From Mycobacterium sp. ITM-2016-00318 (lineage in GTDB: Bacteria; Actinomycetota; Actinomycetes; Mycobacteriales; Mycobacteriaceae), in the NCBI RefSeq assembly GCF_002968285.2, contig NZ_CP134400.1:62001-126000 (forward strand): a DNA stretch of 64,000 nt, written 5' to 3'. Below are positions 50,959 to 58,828 of the stretch, in pieces (within the stretch, counting starts at the first letter, position 1; the number at the start of each line of letters is the position of its first letter). The position numbers and the translations under genes were made by a program. The notes below the pieces were generated by a model. It saw only the letters and a list, made by a program, of their open reading frames with translations, was not told the origin of the DNA and searched no databases.

Positions 50959-51134
50959 CAAGTCACCCGGCCGGTCCGTCTCACCCGGTGCCGGCACTAC
51001 TGCTCAACGCCAACCCATTTGCAGGCGGCAGACGTAAAACGAGCCAGACACCAGGTGAAACGGAACCAACCACCGCGCCACGACACCTGTCACGCAGACA
51101 CGCCGCAAACCCGGCAAAATCCACACTCACACTG
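50868..51134 (-). other. non-coding region upstream of the IS110 transposase
   Basis: About 270 nt without a gene, on the 5' side of the transposase. In IS110 elements this is where the structured bridge RNA is encoded, so part of it may be that RNA; I could not establish its fold or its target-binding loops. The remaining part is plain, CA-rich sequence with no ORF of note. Confidence 0.35.
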
Positions 51135-51182
51135 AGACGTAAAAGTGCCCCGCACAGACGGTCTCAGGGTACTTTTGCGTCT
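51135..51182. terminator. hairpin after the acyl-CoA dehydrogenase gene
   Basis: AGACGTAAAAGT (51135-51146) pairs with ACTTTTGCGTCT (51171-51182), 12 bp with one mismatch. It is 26 nt after the minus-strand stop of the acyl-CoA dehydrogenase, consistent with a terminator. No long U-tract follows. Confidence 0.65.
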
Positions 51183-51208
51183 GTTCGCGGCTTCGCGGGC
51201 CCCACGCG

Positions 51209-52351
51209 CTAAGTGGTGGCCAGCCCGCGGGCGATGACGAGACGCTGAATCTGGTTGGTGCCCTCGAAGATCTGGGTGATCTTCGCCTCCCGCATGTAGC
51301 GCTCGACGCGGAAGTCGCGGGTGTAGCCGACGCCGCCGAGCACCTGCACGGCGTCCGTCGTCACCTTCATCGCGGCGTCGGTCGCGGTCAGTTTGGCGAT
51401 GGAGGCCTGCGTTGAGTACGGCATGCCGAGGTCGCGCCTGCGGGCGGCGTCGAGGTACGTCGCGCGCGCACTGGCGACGGCCGCGGCCATGTCCGCGAGG
51501 ACGAACCCCAGGCCCTGGTGGTCGATGATCTTGCGGCCGAACGTCGTTCGCTCGTTGGCGTAGGCCGTCGCGTCGTCGAGCGCGGCCTGGGCGAGCCCGA
51601 CGGCGACCGCGGCGATGCCCAGCCGCCCGGAATCCAGTGCGCTGAAGGCGATCTGCAGGCCCTGCCCCTCGTCGCCGATGCGGCGGTCGGCGTCGACGGC
51701 GGCGTCGTCGTAGAACGCCGCTGTGGTGGGCACCGCATGCAGGCCCATCTTCTCCTCGGGCTTGCCGAAGCTCAGCCCGTCGAGGTCGCCGGGAATCAGG
51801 AAGCAGGAGATCCCGCGCGAGCCTTCGCCGGTGCGCGCGAACAACGTGTAGAAATCCGCCACCCCGCCGTGGGTGATCCACGACTTCGAGCCGTTGATGA
51901 CATAGCCGCCATCAGTCGCCACAGCCGCGCACTGCAGCGCCGCGGCGTCGGAGCCGGCCTGCGGTTCCGACAGGCTGTATGCCCCGATCTGCCGGCCCGA
52001 GAGCATGCCGGGCAGCCAGCGCTTCTTCTGCTCGTCGGTGCCGAAGGCGAGCAGTGGGTGCGACGAGAGGCTGTGCACGCTCACCGCGACGGCGACGGCC
52101 GCCCACCGCGCCGCGATCTCCTCGAGCACCTGCAGATACACCTCGTAGGGAACCCCACCGCCACCCCACTCCTCCGGCTGCGGCAGGCTCAGCAGCCCGG
52201 CCGCGCCGAGCTGGGCGAACACCCCTTCGGGGTAGGTCTCTTCCTTCTCGTGCACGTCGACGATCGGGTCGAGCACCTTGTCGCAGATGTCGCGAGTGAG
52301 TGCGATCAGCTCGATGGCGTCGTCGGAGGGCAGCAGGCGGTCCGCCGGCAT
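51209..52351 (-). CDS. acyl-CoA dehydrogenase (short-chain type)
   Basis: A 380-residue acyl-CoA dehydrogenase of classical length, with GAYSLSEPQAGSDAAALQ, VINGSKSWITHGGVADF and the catalytic glutamate in QIFEGTNQIQR (about E363). It resembles short/branched-chain enzymes rather than the longer FadE2 at 45390. It lies 9 nt after pntB on the same strand, so it is probably part of the pntA-pntB operon. Confidence 0.92.
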   Translation of the reverse strand: MPADRLLPSDDAIELIALTRDICDKVLDPIVDVHEKEETYPEGVFAQLGAAGLLSLPQPEEWGGGGVPYEVYLQVLEEIAARWAAVAVAVSVHSLSSHPLLAFGTDEQKKRWLPGMLSGRQIGAYSLSEPQAGSDAAALQCAAVATDGGYVINGSKSWITHGGVADFYTLFARTGEGSRGISCFLIPGDLDGLSFGKPEEKMGLHAVPTTAAFYDDAAVDADRRIGDEGQGLQIAFSALDSGRLGIAAVAVGLAQAALDDATAYANERTTFGRKIIDHQGLGFVLADMAAAVASARATYLDAARRRDLGMPYSTQASIAKLTATDAAMKVTTDAVQVLGGVGYTRDFRVERYMREAKITQIFEGTNQIQRLVIARGLATT

Positions 52352-52360
52352 GGGGCTGTG

Positions 52361-53800
52361 TCAGACCTTCTCGGCGACGGAGAGCTCCGCGTTGATCGCG
52401 TCGACCCGATCTTTGGCATCGCCGAACAGCATCTGTGTGTTCTGCCGGAAGAACAGCGGGTTCTGCACGCCGGCATAACCCGAGGCCATGGACCGCTTGA
52501 ACACGATCACGTTGTTGGCGTTCCACACCGTCAGCACCGGCATCCCGGCGATCGGGCTGCCCGGGTCCTCTGCGGCCGCCGGGTTGACGGTGTCGTTGGC
52601 GCCGATGACCAGGACGACGTCGGTGTCGTCGAAGTCGTCGTTGATCTCGTCCATCTCCAACACGATGTCGTAGGGCACCTTGGCTTCGGCCAACAGCACG
52701 TTCATGTGGCCGGGCAGGCGTCCCGCGACGGGGTGGATCCCGAACCGGACGTTGACGCCGCGGGCGCGCAGCTTGCGGGTCAAATCGGCGACGCCGTATT
52801 GGGCTTGCGCGACGGCCATGCCGTAGCCAGGCGTGATGATCACCGAAGTGGCCGATTCGAGCAATTCGGCGGCGCCCTCGGCGCTGATCTCGCGGTGCTC
52901 GCCGTAATCCTTGTCGTCGGCGGGCCCGGCCTCGATCCCGAAGCCGCCGGCGATCACCGAGATGAACGACCGGTTCATTGCCCTGCACATGATGTAGGAC
53001 AGGTACGCACCCGAGGAGCCGACGAGCGCGCCGGTGACGATGAGCAGGTCGTTGGACAGCAGGAAGCCCGAGGCCGCGGCAGCCCAACCCGAGTAGCTGT
53101 TGAGCATCGAGACCACGACGGGCATGTCGCCGCCGCCGATCGAGGCCACCAGGTGCCAGCCGAGCAGCAGCGCCAGCACGGTGACCACCACCAGCAGCCA
53201 CAGCTGAGGGTCGATGACGAACCAGACGGTGAGCGCGGCGAAGGCGACGAGCGCGCCGACGTTGAGGAGGTTCTTGCCGGGCAGCATCATCGGCGCCGAC
53301 TTGATGCGGGCCGACAGCTTGAGGTTGGCGACGATGGAGCCGGTGAACGTCACGGCACCGATGAAGACGCCGATGACTACCTCGGCGCTGTGGATCCCGA
53401 GCATGCCCTCCTGCTGCAGCAGCGTGGCTTCTGAGCCGGCGAGAGCACGTTCGACGTGCAGGTAGCCGTTCCAGCCGACCAGCACGGCGGCCAGACCGAC
53501 GAACGAGTGCAGGAGCGCGATCAGCTCGGGCATCCCGGTCATCTCGACGACCTTGGCGCGCCACAGGCCGATCGCCGCGCCGATGACCATGGCGCCCACC
53601 AGAAGTGCCAGGCCAACGGGTTCGATGTGGCGGGCGAGCGCCAGTGCGATCGTCGCTATCAGGGCGACGGCCATTCCGGCAATGCCGAATGTGTTGCCAG
53701 CCCTTGATGTCTCATGCTTGGACAGTCCGGCCAGCGCCAGTATGAACAGCAGGGCCGCGACGACGTACGCCGCGGTTGCGGTGGTTTCCAGTGTGAACAT
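52361..53800 (-). CDS. pntB: NAD(P) transhydrogenase beta subunit
   Basis: A 479-residue membrane subunit of proton-translocating transhydrogenase. About nine transmembrane helices make up the first two thirds; the NADP(H)-binding domain III occupies the rest, with [38 protein letters not shown] and [10 protein letters not shown]. It uses the proton gradient to make NADPH from NADH. ATG at 53800 follows the end of pntA by 4 nt; GAGGAG lies 8 nt upstream, within the pntA end. Confidence 0.95.
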   Translation of the reverse strand: MFTLETTATAAYVVAALLFILALAGLSKHETSRAGNTFGIAGMAVALIATIALALARHIEPVGLALLVGAMVIGAAIGLWRAKVVEMTGMPELIALLHSFVGLAAVLVGWNGYLHVERALAGSEATLLQQEGMLGIHSAEVVIGVFIGAVTFTGSIVANLKLSARIKSAPMMLPGKNLLNVGALVAFAALTVWFVIDPQLWLLVVVTVLALLLGWHLVASIGGGDMPVVVSMLNSYSGWAAAASGFLLSNDLLIVTGALVGSSGAYLSYIMCRAMNRSFISVIAGGFGIEAGPADDKDYGEHREISAEGAAELLESATSVIITPGYGMAVAQAQYGVADLTRKLRARGVNVRFGIHPVAGRLPGHMNVLLAEAKVPYDIVLEMDEINDDFDDTDVVLVIGANDTVNPAAAEDPGSPIAGMPVLTVWNANNVIVFKRSMASGYAGVQNPLFFRQNTQMLFGDAKDRVDAINAELSVAEKV

Positions 53801-53804
53801 TCCT

Positions 53805-55334
53805 TTAGCTCCTCGAGAACATCGCGAGCATGCGGCGGGTGACGGCGAAGCCGCCGAAGACGTTGATGCTGGCGAGCAGGATCGCCAGGGTTGCCACCGC
53901 GGTGATGGCGATATTGCCGTGCCCGATTTGCAGCAGCGCACCGACGACGATGATTCCGGAGATTGCGTTCGTCACCGACATCAGCGGGGTGTGCAGCGCG
54001 TGGTGCACATTGCCGATCACGTAGTAGCCGATCACGATGGCCAAGACGAACACGGTCAGGTGCACCTGCAGCGCGGCCGGCGAGAGCGCGATCAGCGCCA
54101 ACAGCACCGCCGCGGCGGCGAAGGTCAACCCCAGCCGGCGCGCGGTGCTCATGTGTTCCTTGGCCGGCTTGGTCTCGACCGGAGCCGTTGCGGTAACGGG
54201 GGCCGCGGACACCTGCACAGGAGGCGGCGGCCAGGTGACCTCGCCGTCGCGGACCACCGTGACCGAGCGCTGAACCACGTCCTCGAAGTCGAGGATGAGC
54301 TTCCCGTCCTTCTCCGGGGTGAGCAGCTTGAGCAGATTGACCAGGTTGGTGCCGTACAGCTGCGAGGCGGTCGCGGGCAGGCGGCCTGCCAGATCGGTGT
54401 AGCCGATGATCGTCACGCCGTGGTCGGTGACGATCACCTCGTCCTTGACGGTGCCCTCGACGTTTCCGCCGTTGGCCGCGGCCATGTCGACGATGACGCT
54501 GCCGGGGTTCATCGAGGCCACCATGTCGGCGGTGATGATTCGCGGGGCTGGCTTACCCGGGATCAGTGCGGTGGTGATGATGATGTCGACGTCGCCTGCC
54601 TGCTCGGCGTAGAGCTGCGCCTCGCGGGCCTTGTAGTCGTCGCCCATCTCCTTGGCGTAGCCGGTGGCCGATACCTGTGCTTCCGGTGACTCGATCGAAA
54701 GATATTCGCCGCCAAGGGATTTGACCTGGTCGGCGACCTCGGGCCGCGGGTCGGTGGCGCGCACGATGGCGCCGAGGCTGCCCGCTGCGCCGACGGCGGC
54801 CAAACCGGCCACGCCCGCGCCGACGACGAGCACCTTGGCCGGCGGTACCTTGCCGGCCGCGGTGACCTGCCCGGTGAAGAACCGGCCGAATTTATTGGCG
54901 GCCTCAATGACGGCGCGATAGCCCGCGATGTTCGCCATCGACGACAGCACGTCCAGCGACTGCGCCCTGGAGATGCGCGGAACGGCGTCCATGGCGAGCA
55001 CGGTGATAGGGCGGGTACCCAGCCGCTCGACGAGCTCCGGCTTGAGCGCGGGCGAGATCAGGCCGATCAGGGTGGCGCCGTCGCGTAGGGCGGCGATCTC
55101 GGCGTCGTCCGGTGCGTTGACCTTCAGCACCACGTCGGCGGCCCAGACCTGCTCGGCGGATCCGACAGTGCCGCCGGCCTCCGTGAACGCCTCGTCGGAG
55201 AAGCTCGAGGCGGCGCCCGCGCCGCTCTCGACCACTACCTCATAGCCGAGCTTGATGAGTTGGGCGATCGTCTGTGGCGTCGCGGCGACCCGCGTTTCCC
55301 CAGGCAGCGACTCTCTCGGAATCCCGATGATCAT
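53805..55334 (-). CDS. pntA: NAD(P) transhydrogenase alpha subunit (PntAa-PntAb fused)
   Basis: A 509-residue protein joining the NAD(H)-binding domain I (residues about 1-365; [37 protein letters not shown]) and the membrane domain II helices (about 400-509) via a Pro/Ala linker ([23 protein letters not shown]). In M. tuberculosis these are two genes (pntAa, pntAb), so here they are fused as in E. coli. Orientation is also opposite to the M. tuberculosis arrangement relative to fadE2/ptpB. The start faces a divergent small gene across a 227-nt spacer. Confidence 0.94.
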   Translation of the reverse strand: MIIGIPRESLPGETRVAATPQTIAQLIKLGYEVVVESGAGAASSFSDEAFTEAGGTVGSAEQVWAADVVLKVNAPDDAEIAALRDGATLIGLISPALKPELVERLGTRPITVLAMDAVPRISRAQSLDVLSSMANIAGYRAVIEAANKFGRFFTGQVTAAGKVPPAKVLVVGAGVAGLAAVGAAGSLGAIVRATDPRPEVADQVKSLGGEYLSIESPEAQVSATGYAKEMGDDYKAREAQLYAEQAGDVDIIITTALIPGKPAPRIITADMVASMNPGSVIVDMAAANGGNVEGTVKDEVIVTDHGVTIIGYTDLAGRLPATASQLYGTNLVNLLKLLTPEKDGKLILDFEDVVQRSVTVVRDGEVTWPPPPVQVSAAPVTATAPVETKPAKEHMSTARRLGLTFAAAAVLLALIALSPAALQVHLTVFVLAIVIGYYVIGNVHHALHTPLMSVTNAISGIIVVGALLQIGHGNIAITAVATLAILLASINVFGGFAVTRRMLAMFSRS

Positions 55335-55478
55335 CGATTTCGATCCGATCTAGGTTCTTGTCACGGTCTGGTCGGGGCGCGAGAAGGCACCCCGACGCAG
55401 CTCGTCGTGGGACGAGTGGAATACGTCAGTGTAAGAGCCGGGCCAAATCGCCGGTACGGCGTGTGGGCCGGTGCCGGG

Positions 55479-55504
55479 GTTTCGGCAATCGCATCGTAGG
55501 GAAC
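55479..55504 (+). promoter_or_regulatory. possible SigF-type promoter
   Basis: GTTT (55479-55482) and GGGAAC (55499-55504) are separated by 16 nt, similar to the mycobacterial SigF pattern GTTT(N15-17)GGGTAT but with a weaker -10. It is 58 nt before the ATG at 55562 in the 227-nt spacer between pntA and that gene. The rest of this spacer holds no gene. Confidence 0.35.
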
Positions 55505-55561
55505 TCGAAATTAGCGGGCACGTCAGCGACGGCCCGAAAGGTTCCCACGGAAGGATCCGCC

Positions 55562-56032
55562 ATGGACAACAACGTCATCGTCTGGATTGTCGTTGCCGTA
55601 GTCGCCGTCATCGTGATTGTGGCGTTGCTGCTCGCTGCGAGAAAGAGGCGCAATCAGCGCCGGCATGTCGAGGCGAAGCAAATCCGCGAAGACCTCACTA
55701 CGCATGTCGCAAAGGTGGACAAGCGCGAGGCACTCGCCGATGAGACCGCTGCCCGCGCCCGCGCAGCTGAGGCCGAAGCCCAGGCGAAGGCTGCGGAGGC
55801 CGCCAGGCTCAAGGACCAGGCGGACAGCCATCGCGGCGTGGTCGCCGAATCGAGAGAAGAGATCGACGAGCGCCGCAGGCACGCCGACCGCATAGACCCG
55901 AAGACCAAGGTGCGTGACGACGCCGACGACTCCCACGGCGTCAAGCACGACGACGCTGCGCGGGATGCAGCCGCGCAGCGGGATGCCGCCGCGCAGCAGG
56001 ACGCCGCACGGCGCGACACTCCGCGCAGGTAA
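55562..56032 (+). CDS. small membrane-anchored coiled-coil protein
   Basis: A 156-residue protein with one N-terminal transmembrane helix (VIVWIVVAVVAVIVIVALLL, residues about 5-24) followed by a basic patch and a long charged, Ala/Glu/Arg-rich coiled coil with repeats of AAxAQxKAAEAA and a His/Asp/Ala tail with RDAAAQRDAAAQ. GGAAGGA precedes the ATG. No enzymatic signature. The predicted topology has the coiled coil in the cytosol or periplasm. Resembles stress-related mycobacterial proteins of unknown role. Confidence 0.72.
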   Translation: MDNNVIVWIVVAVVAVIVIVALLLAARKRRNQRRHVEAKQIREDLTTHVAKVDKREALADETAARARAAEAEAQAKAAEAARLKDQADSHRGVVAESREEIDERRRHADRIDPKTKVRDDADDSHGVKHDDAARDAAAQRDAAAQQDAARRDTPRR

Positions 56033-56154
56033 ACACCAAGCTCAGTGCCGCGCTCGGGGTAGGCGTATCCCGGAGCGCGGCGCTGCCATGCATTCATCAC
56101 GGACGGCAATGCAGTAGTTCACTACTCGTGCCGTCGCGGCCGAGCCCGGAAACG

Positions 56155-56313
56155 ATGGATGTCATGCGAGAGACACCGAGCGACGTGCTGCAGGGTCAGC
56201 TGCCGAAGCTGAAGGAGTCAACAGTCAAGGCGTTGATCGAGGATCACGAGGTGGAGCTGCTGCGCACGCAGCGCGTCCGGTTCGACGGGTTCTTCACCGG
56301 ACCTACCTGGTAG
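56155..56313 (+). CDS. small protein of unknown function (52 aa)
   Basis: A short frame M-D-V-M-R-E-T-P-S-D-V, followed by helical LKESTVKALIEDHEVELLRTQR and ending FDGFFTGPTW, 52 residues from ATG 56155. A second ATG at 56164 gives 49 residues; an in-frame GTG at 56128 extends it to 61. The codon pattern and compact charged sequence favour translation. No family recognised. Confidence 0.5.
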   Translation: MDVMRETPSDVLQGQLPKLKESTVKALIEDHEVELLRTQRVRFDGFFTGPTW

Positions 56314-56333
56314 GCCGGCGCGAAGCCGGTCGG

Positions 56334-56444
56334 CTACACCGGCGGATACGCAGGCGGCGGATAGACGCCGCGAAGCAGCCACGCCAACGCGGCGGCGCCG
56401 TACTCGAGCTCGTCACTGGCGTCATAGTCCGGATTCGGATCCAT
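56334..56444 (-). CDS. small protein of unknown function (36 aa)
   Basis: A 36-residue frame on the minus strand: ATG at 56444, opening MDPNPDYDASDELEYGAAA and ending AWLLRGVYPPPAYPPV. GAAAGGG lies about 8 nt before the ATG, and the sequence is biased towards a compact Tyr/Pro/Asp pattern. It is convergent with the small plus-strand frame at 56155-56313. The position between the pnt genes and the Rv0158-like TetR corresponds to the place of a short annotated gene in M. tuberculosis, though I cannot confirm identity. Confidence 0.5.
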   Translation of the reverse strand: MDPNPDYDASDELEYGAAALAWLLRGVYPPPAYPPV

Positions 56445-56550
56445 GTGCACACCCTTTCGTGTTCGGCTGCCTCTCTCGCAGAGAAGTCTAGACCCGCAGT
56501 GGCGGCCGCGACACCCCGAAGCCCTAGACTGCCAACCAGTTGATTGGTGC

Positions 56551-56566
56551 CCCGGACCGGTCCGGG
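56551..56566. promoter_or_regulatory. perfect 16-bp palindrome before TetR gene
   Basis: CCCGGACCGGTCCGGG is a perfect 16-bp palindrome 18 nt before the ATG at 56585. Just upstream CCAACCAGTTGATTGG (56532-56547) is an imperfect palindrome with ends CCAA/TTGG. Either could be the autoregulatory operator of the TetR protein. Confidence 0.5.
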
Positions 56567-56584
56567 CCTGCGTTAGTGAGTCGT

Positions 56585-57232
56585 ATGTCCTCGGAGACCT
56601 CGAACGGGCTGTCCCGCCGCGAGGAGTTGCTGGCCGTAGCCACCAAGTTGTTCGCGGCGCGCGGCTACCACGGCACCAGGATGGACGACGTCGCCGACGC
56701 CGTCGGGCTGAATAAGGCGACGGTGTACCACTACTACGCCAGCAAGTCGCTGATCCTCTACGACATCTACAAGGGGGCCGCCGACTTCACGGTGGCCGCA
56801 TTACACGACGATCCGTCGGCGTCGGCCCGCGAGACCATCTACCACTTCACCCGCAGGCTTCTGGTGGGCATCGCAGGCGATCTCGAGCGCGCGGCGGTGT
56901 ACTTCCAGGAGGGGCCCTACATCACCGAGTGGTTCACCGAGGAGCAGGTGGAGTACATCCGCGAGAAGGAGACCCAGGTCTACGAGCATGTCCGCGACGT
57001 CATCGACCGCGGCATCGCCAGCGGCGAGTTCTACGAATGCGACTCGCATGTGCTGGCTCTCGGCTACATCGGGATGACCCTCGGGTCCTATCGCTGGTTG
57101 CGCCCGCAGGGCAGGCGCACCGCGCAGGAGATCGCTGCGGAGTTCAGCACCGCGCTGCTTCGCGGTCTGATCCGCGAGGAGGCCGTGCGGGTGGAATCGC
57201 CGCTGGGTCTTCGCGTCGGCGAGGTCAGTTAG
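56585..57232 (+). CDS. TetR-family regulator (Rv0158-like)
   Basis: A 215-residue TetR regulator. The DNA-binding helix DDVADAVGLNKATVYHYYASK is at about 35-55; the C-terminal domain ends with EAVRVESPLGLRVGEVS. In M. tuberculosis Rv0158 lies after pntB. ATG at 56585 is favoured by the palindromic operator upstream and the usual 15-residue leader. Target genes are not evident from the window. Confidence 0.85.
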   Translation: MSSETSNGLSRREELLAVATKLFAARGYHGTRMDDVADAVGLNKATVYHYYASKSLILYDIYKGAADFTVAALHDDPSASARETIYHFTRRLLVGIAGDLERAAVYFQEGPYITEWFTEEQVEYIREKETQVYEHVRDVIDRGIASGEFYECDSHVLALGYIGMTLGSYRWLRPQGRRTAQEIAAEFSTALLRGLIREEAVRVESPLGLRVGEVS

Positions 57233-57290
57233 CCGGTACTCGCTGCAGCGCTGTGGGAACCGGCGTACACCTCGCCGATAGGCTGGGCGG

Positions 57291-57731
57291 ATGCCGTTGG
57301 TGAGCAAGACTGTGGAGGTCGACGCGTCCGCGGAGTCGATCATGTCGATCGTCGCGGATTTCGAGGCCTATCCCGAGTGGAACGAGGAGATCAAGGGCTG
57401 CTGGGTGCTGGCGCGTTATGACGATGGCCGGCCCAGCCAATTGCGACTCGACGTTGTCGTTCAGGGGCAATCGGGGACGTTCATCACCGCGGTCTACTAC
57501 CCGACACCCAACGAGATCTACACCGTGCTGCAGCAGGGCGACCACTTCGAGAAGCAGGAGCAGAAGTTCTCGGTTGTCGCGATGGGGCCGACGTCGCTGC
57601 TGACCGTCGACCTCGACGTGGAGACCAAGTTGCCGTTCCCGAAGCCGATGGTGAAGAAGGCCATCGGCGACACGCTCGACTATCTCGCGGGCAACCTCAA
57701 AACGCGCGCCGAGCAACTCACCACAGGCTGA
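57291..57731 (+). CDS. SRPBCC/START-like protein (Rv0164-like)
   Basis: A 146-residue protein of the START/SRPBCC fold, a small hydrophobic-ligand binding domain. It opens VSKTVEVDASAESIMSIVADFEAYPEWN and continues with PTPNEIYTVLQQGDHFEKQEQKFSV, as in polyketide-cyclase-like proteins. Rv0164 (TB18.5) sits just before mce1R in M. tuberculosis, the same context as here. The ligand is not known. ATG at 57291. Confidence 0.88.
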   Translation: MPLVSKTVEVDASAESIMSIVADFEAYPEWNEEIKGCWVLARYDDGRPSQLRLDVVVQGQSGTFITAVYYPTPNEIYTVLQQGDHFEKQEQKFSVVAMGPTSLLTVDLDVETKLPFPKPMVKKAIGDTLDYLAGNLKTRAEQLTTG

Positions 57732-57834
57732 CGCCCGCTGATTCGCGCTGAGGTTGTCCGCGCGACAGGCGGCTATTTTTCGTCGCGACGGGTACTCCAT
57801 GCCGAGAGGGCGATTCGATGTGTGAGGAGGCGAC

Positions 57835-57993
57835 ATGGCCAAGGACCACGGCTCGAGCGTCAAGAATGACAAGCAATACGAAGGCCTGCGCAAGAAGGGC
57901 ATGCCGAAGTCGCGCGCCGCGGCGATCGCAAACACCCCTGACGCCTCGAAGAAGGGCGGCAAGAACTCCGGCAAGAAGAAGAAGTCGAGCTAG
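57835..57993 (+). CDS. small basic conserved protein (DUF7218-like)
   Basis: A 52-residue, Lys-rich protein: MAKDHGSSVKNDKQYEGLR, then KKGMPKSRAAAIANTPDASK and a poly-Lys/Gly/Ser tail. Such sequences are widespread among actinobacteria. A good ribosome site (GAGGAGG) is 5 nt before the ATG. No role known. Confidence 0.82.
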   Translation: MAKDHGSSVKNDKQYEGLRKKGMPKSRAAAIANTPDASKKGGKNSGKKKKSS

Positions 57994-58017
57994 CGGGTTC
58001 TCCAGAGCCCGCGGGCG

Positions 58018-58719
58018 TCAGCTCCAGATGCCCGTTTTCTCCAAGCGTTCGGTCAGGCGGCGCGCGCCGTCGTCGAACTGCCAGCTCGTCAGCCGGACCA
58101 CTTCGGTGACGTCGCGGCGCCGCAGCGCCGCGATCAGCTGTCGATGGTTCGCCACGGCCTCGACGCCCCACTGCGGGTCGGCCGCATAGATCAACGGTGG
58201 CATGTAGCGGGCCACGTGCAGCAGGAACCACGCCAGCTTGATCCGTCCGGTGGTGTGATTGAGCGAGCGGTGGAATCGGAACTCCGCTGCCGCGATGGCT
58301 TCGGCCTCGCCGGTCTCGACGGTGGCGGCCAGTTCCTCGTTGAGCCGCTCCAACTCGGCGATCCGGTCATCGGTGATCCGCCGGGCCGCCGCCTCGGCGA
58401 GTTCCTTGGCGATCGTGGCCTGCAACCAGAAGATGTCCTCGATGTCGCGCCGGCTCAACGGGGCGACGACGTGGCCTCGGTGCGGCTCCAACAGCACCAT
58501 GCCCTCGCCGCGCAGCGTCCGTAGGGCCTCCCGCACAGGGGTGATGCTCACGCCAAGCGCAGCGGCGGTTTCGTCGAGCCGGATGAAGGTGCCCGGCAAC
58601 AACGTCCCAGACATGATCGCGGCCCTCAGATGGCCGGCGACCTCGTCCGACATCTGCTCGCGTCGAACGGGTCGAACGGCACGTCGCGGCCGGTGAAGGG
58701 CCTTCGCCACCGCGTTCAC
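58018..58719 (-). CDS. mce1R: GntR-family regulator of the mce1 operon
   Basis: A 233-residue GntR protein of the FadR subfamily. The N-terminal winged helix includes LDETAAALGVSITPVREALRTL (about 49-70). The C-terminal FCD domain follows, with a metal-type His set (FRFHRSLNHTTG). Mce1R (Rv0165c) is transcribed divergently from fadD5 and represses mce1 in M. tuberculosis, the same position as here. GTG at 58719. It would bind the spacer palindrome at 58787-58796. Confidence 0.92.
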   Translation of the reverse strand: MNAVAKALHRPRRAVRPVRREQMSDEVAGHLRAAIMSGTLLPGTFIRLDETAAALGVSITPVREALRTLRGEGMVLLEPHRGHVVAPLSRRDIEDIFWLQATIAKELAEAAARRITDDRIAELERLNEELAATVETGEAEAIAAAEFRFHRSLNHTTGRIKLAWFLLHVARYMPPLIYAADPQWGVEAVANHRQLIAALRRRDVTEVVRLTSWQFDDGARRLTERLEKTGIWS

Positions 58720-58786
58720 TGGGCCTCCGATCGAGGGGTTGTCCCGTGACCCCCGAAGCCATAGTGTGACCCTCGCGAACTCAATG

Positions 58787-58796
58787 TTTGATCAAA
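58787..58796. promoter_or_regulatory. palindrome between mce1R and fadD5
   Basis: TTTGATCAAA is a perfect 10-bp palindrome 33 nt before the TTG of fadD5, in the 109-nt spacer between the divergent genes. It is a candidate Mce1R operator. No further repeat was seen. Confidence 0.45.
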
Positions 58797-58828
58797 TATC
58801 GCGTTAGTGCAACCGGGAGCCTCAGCCG

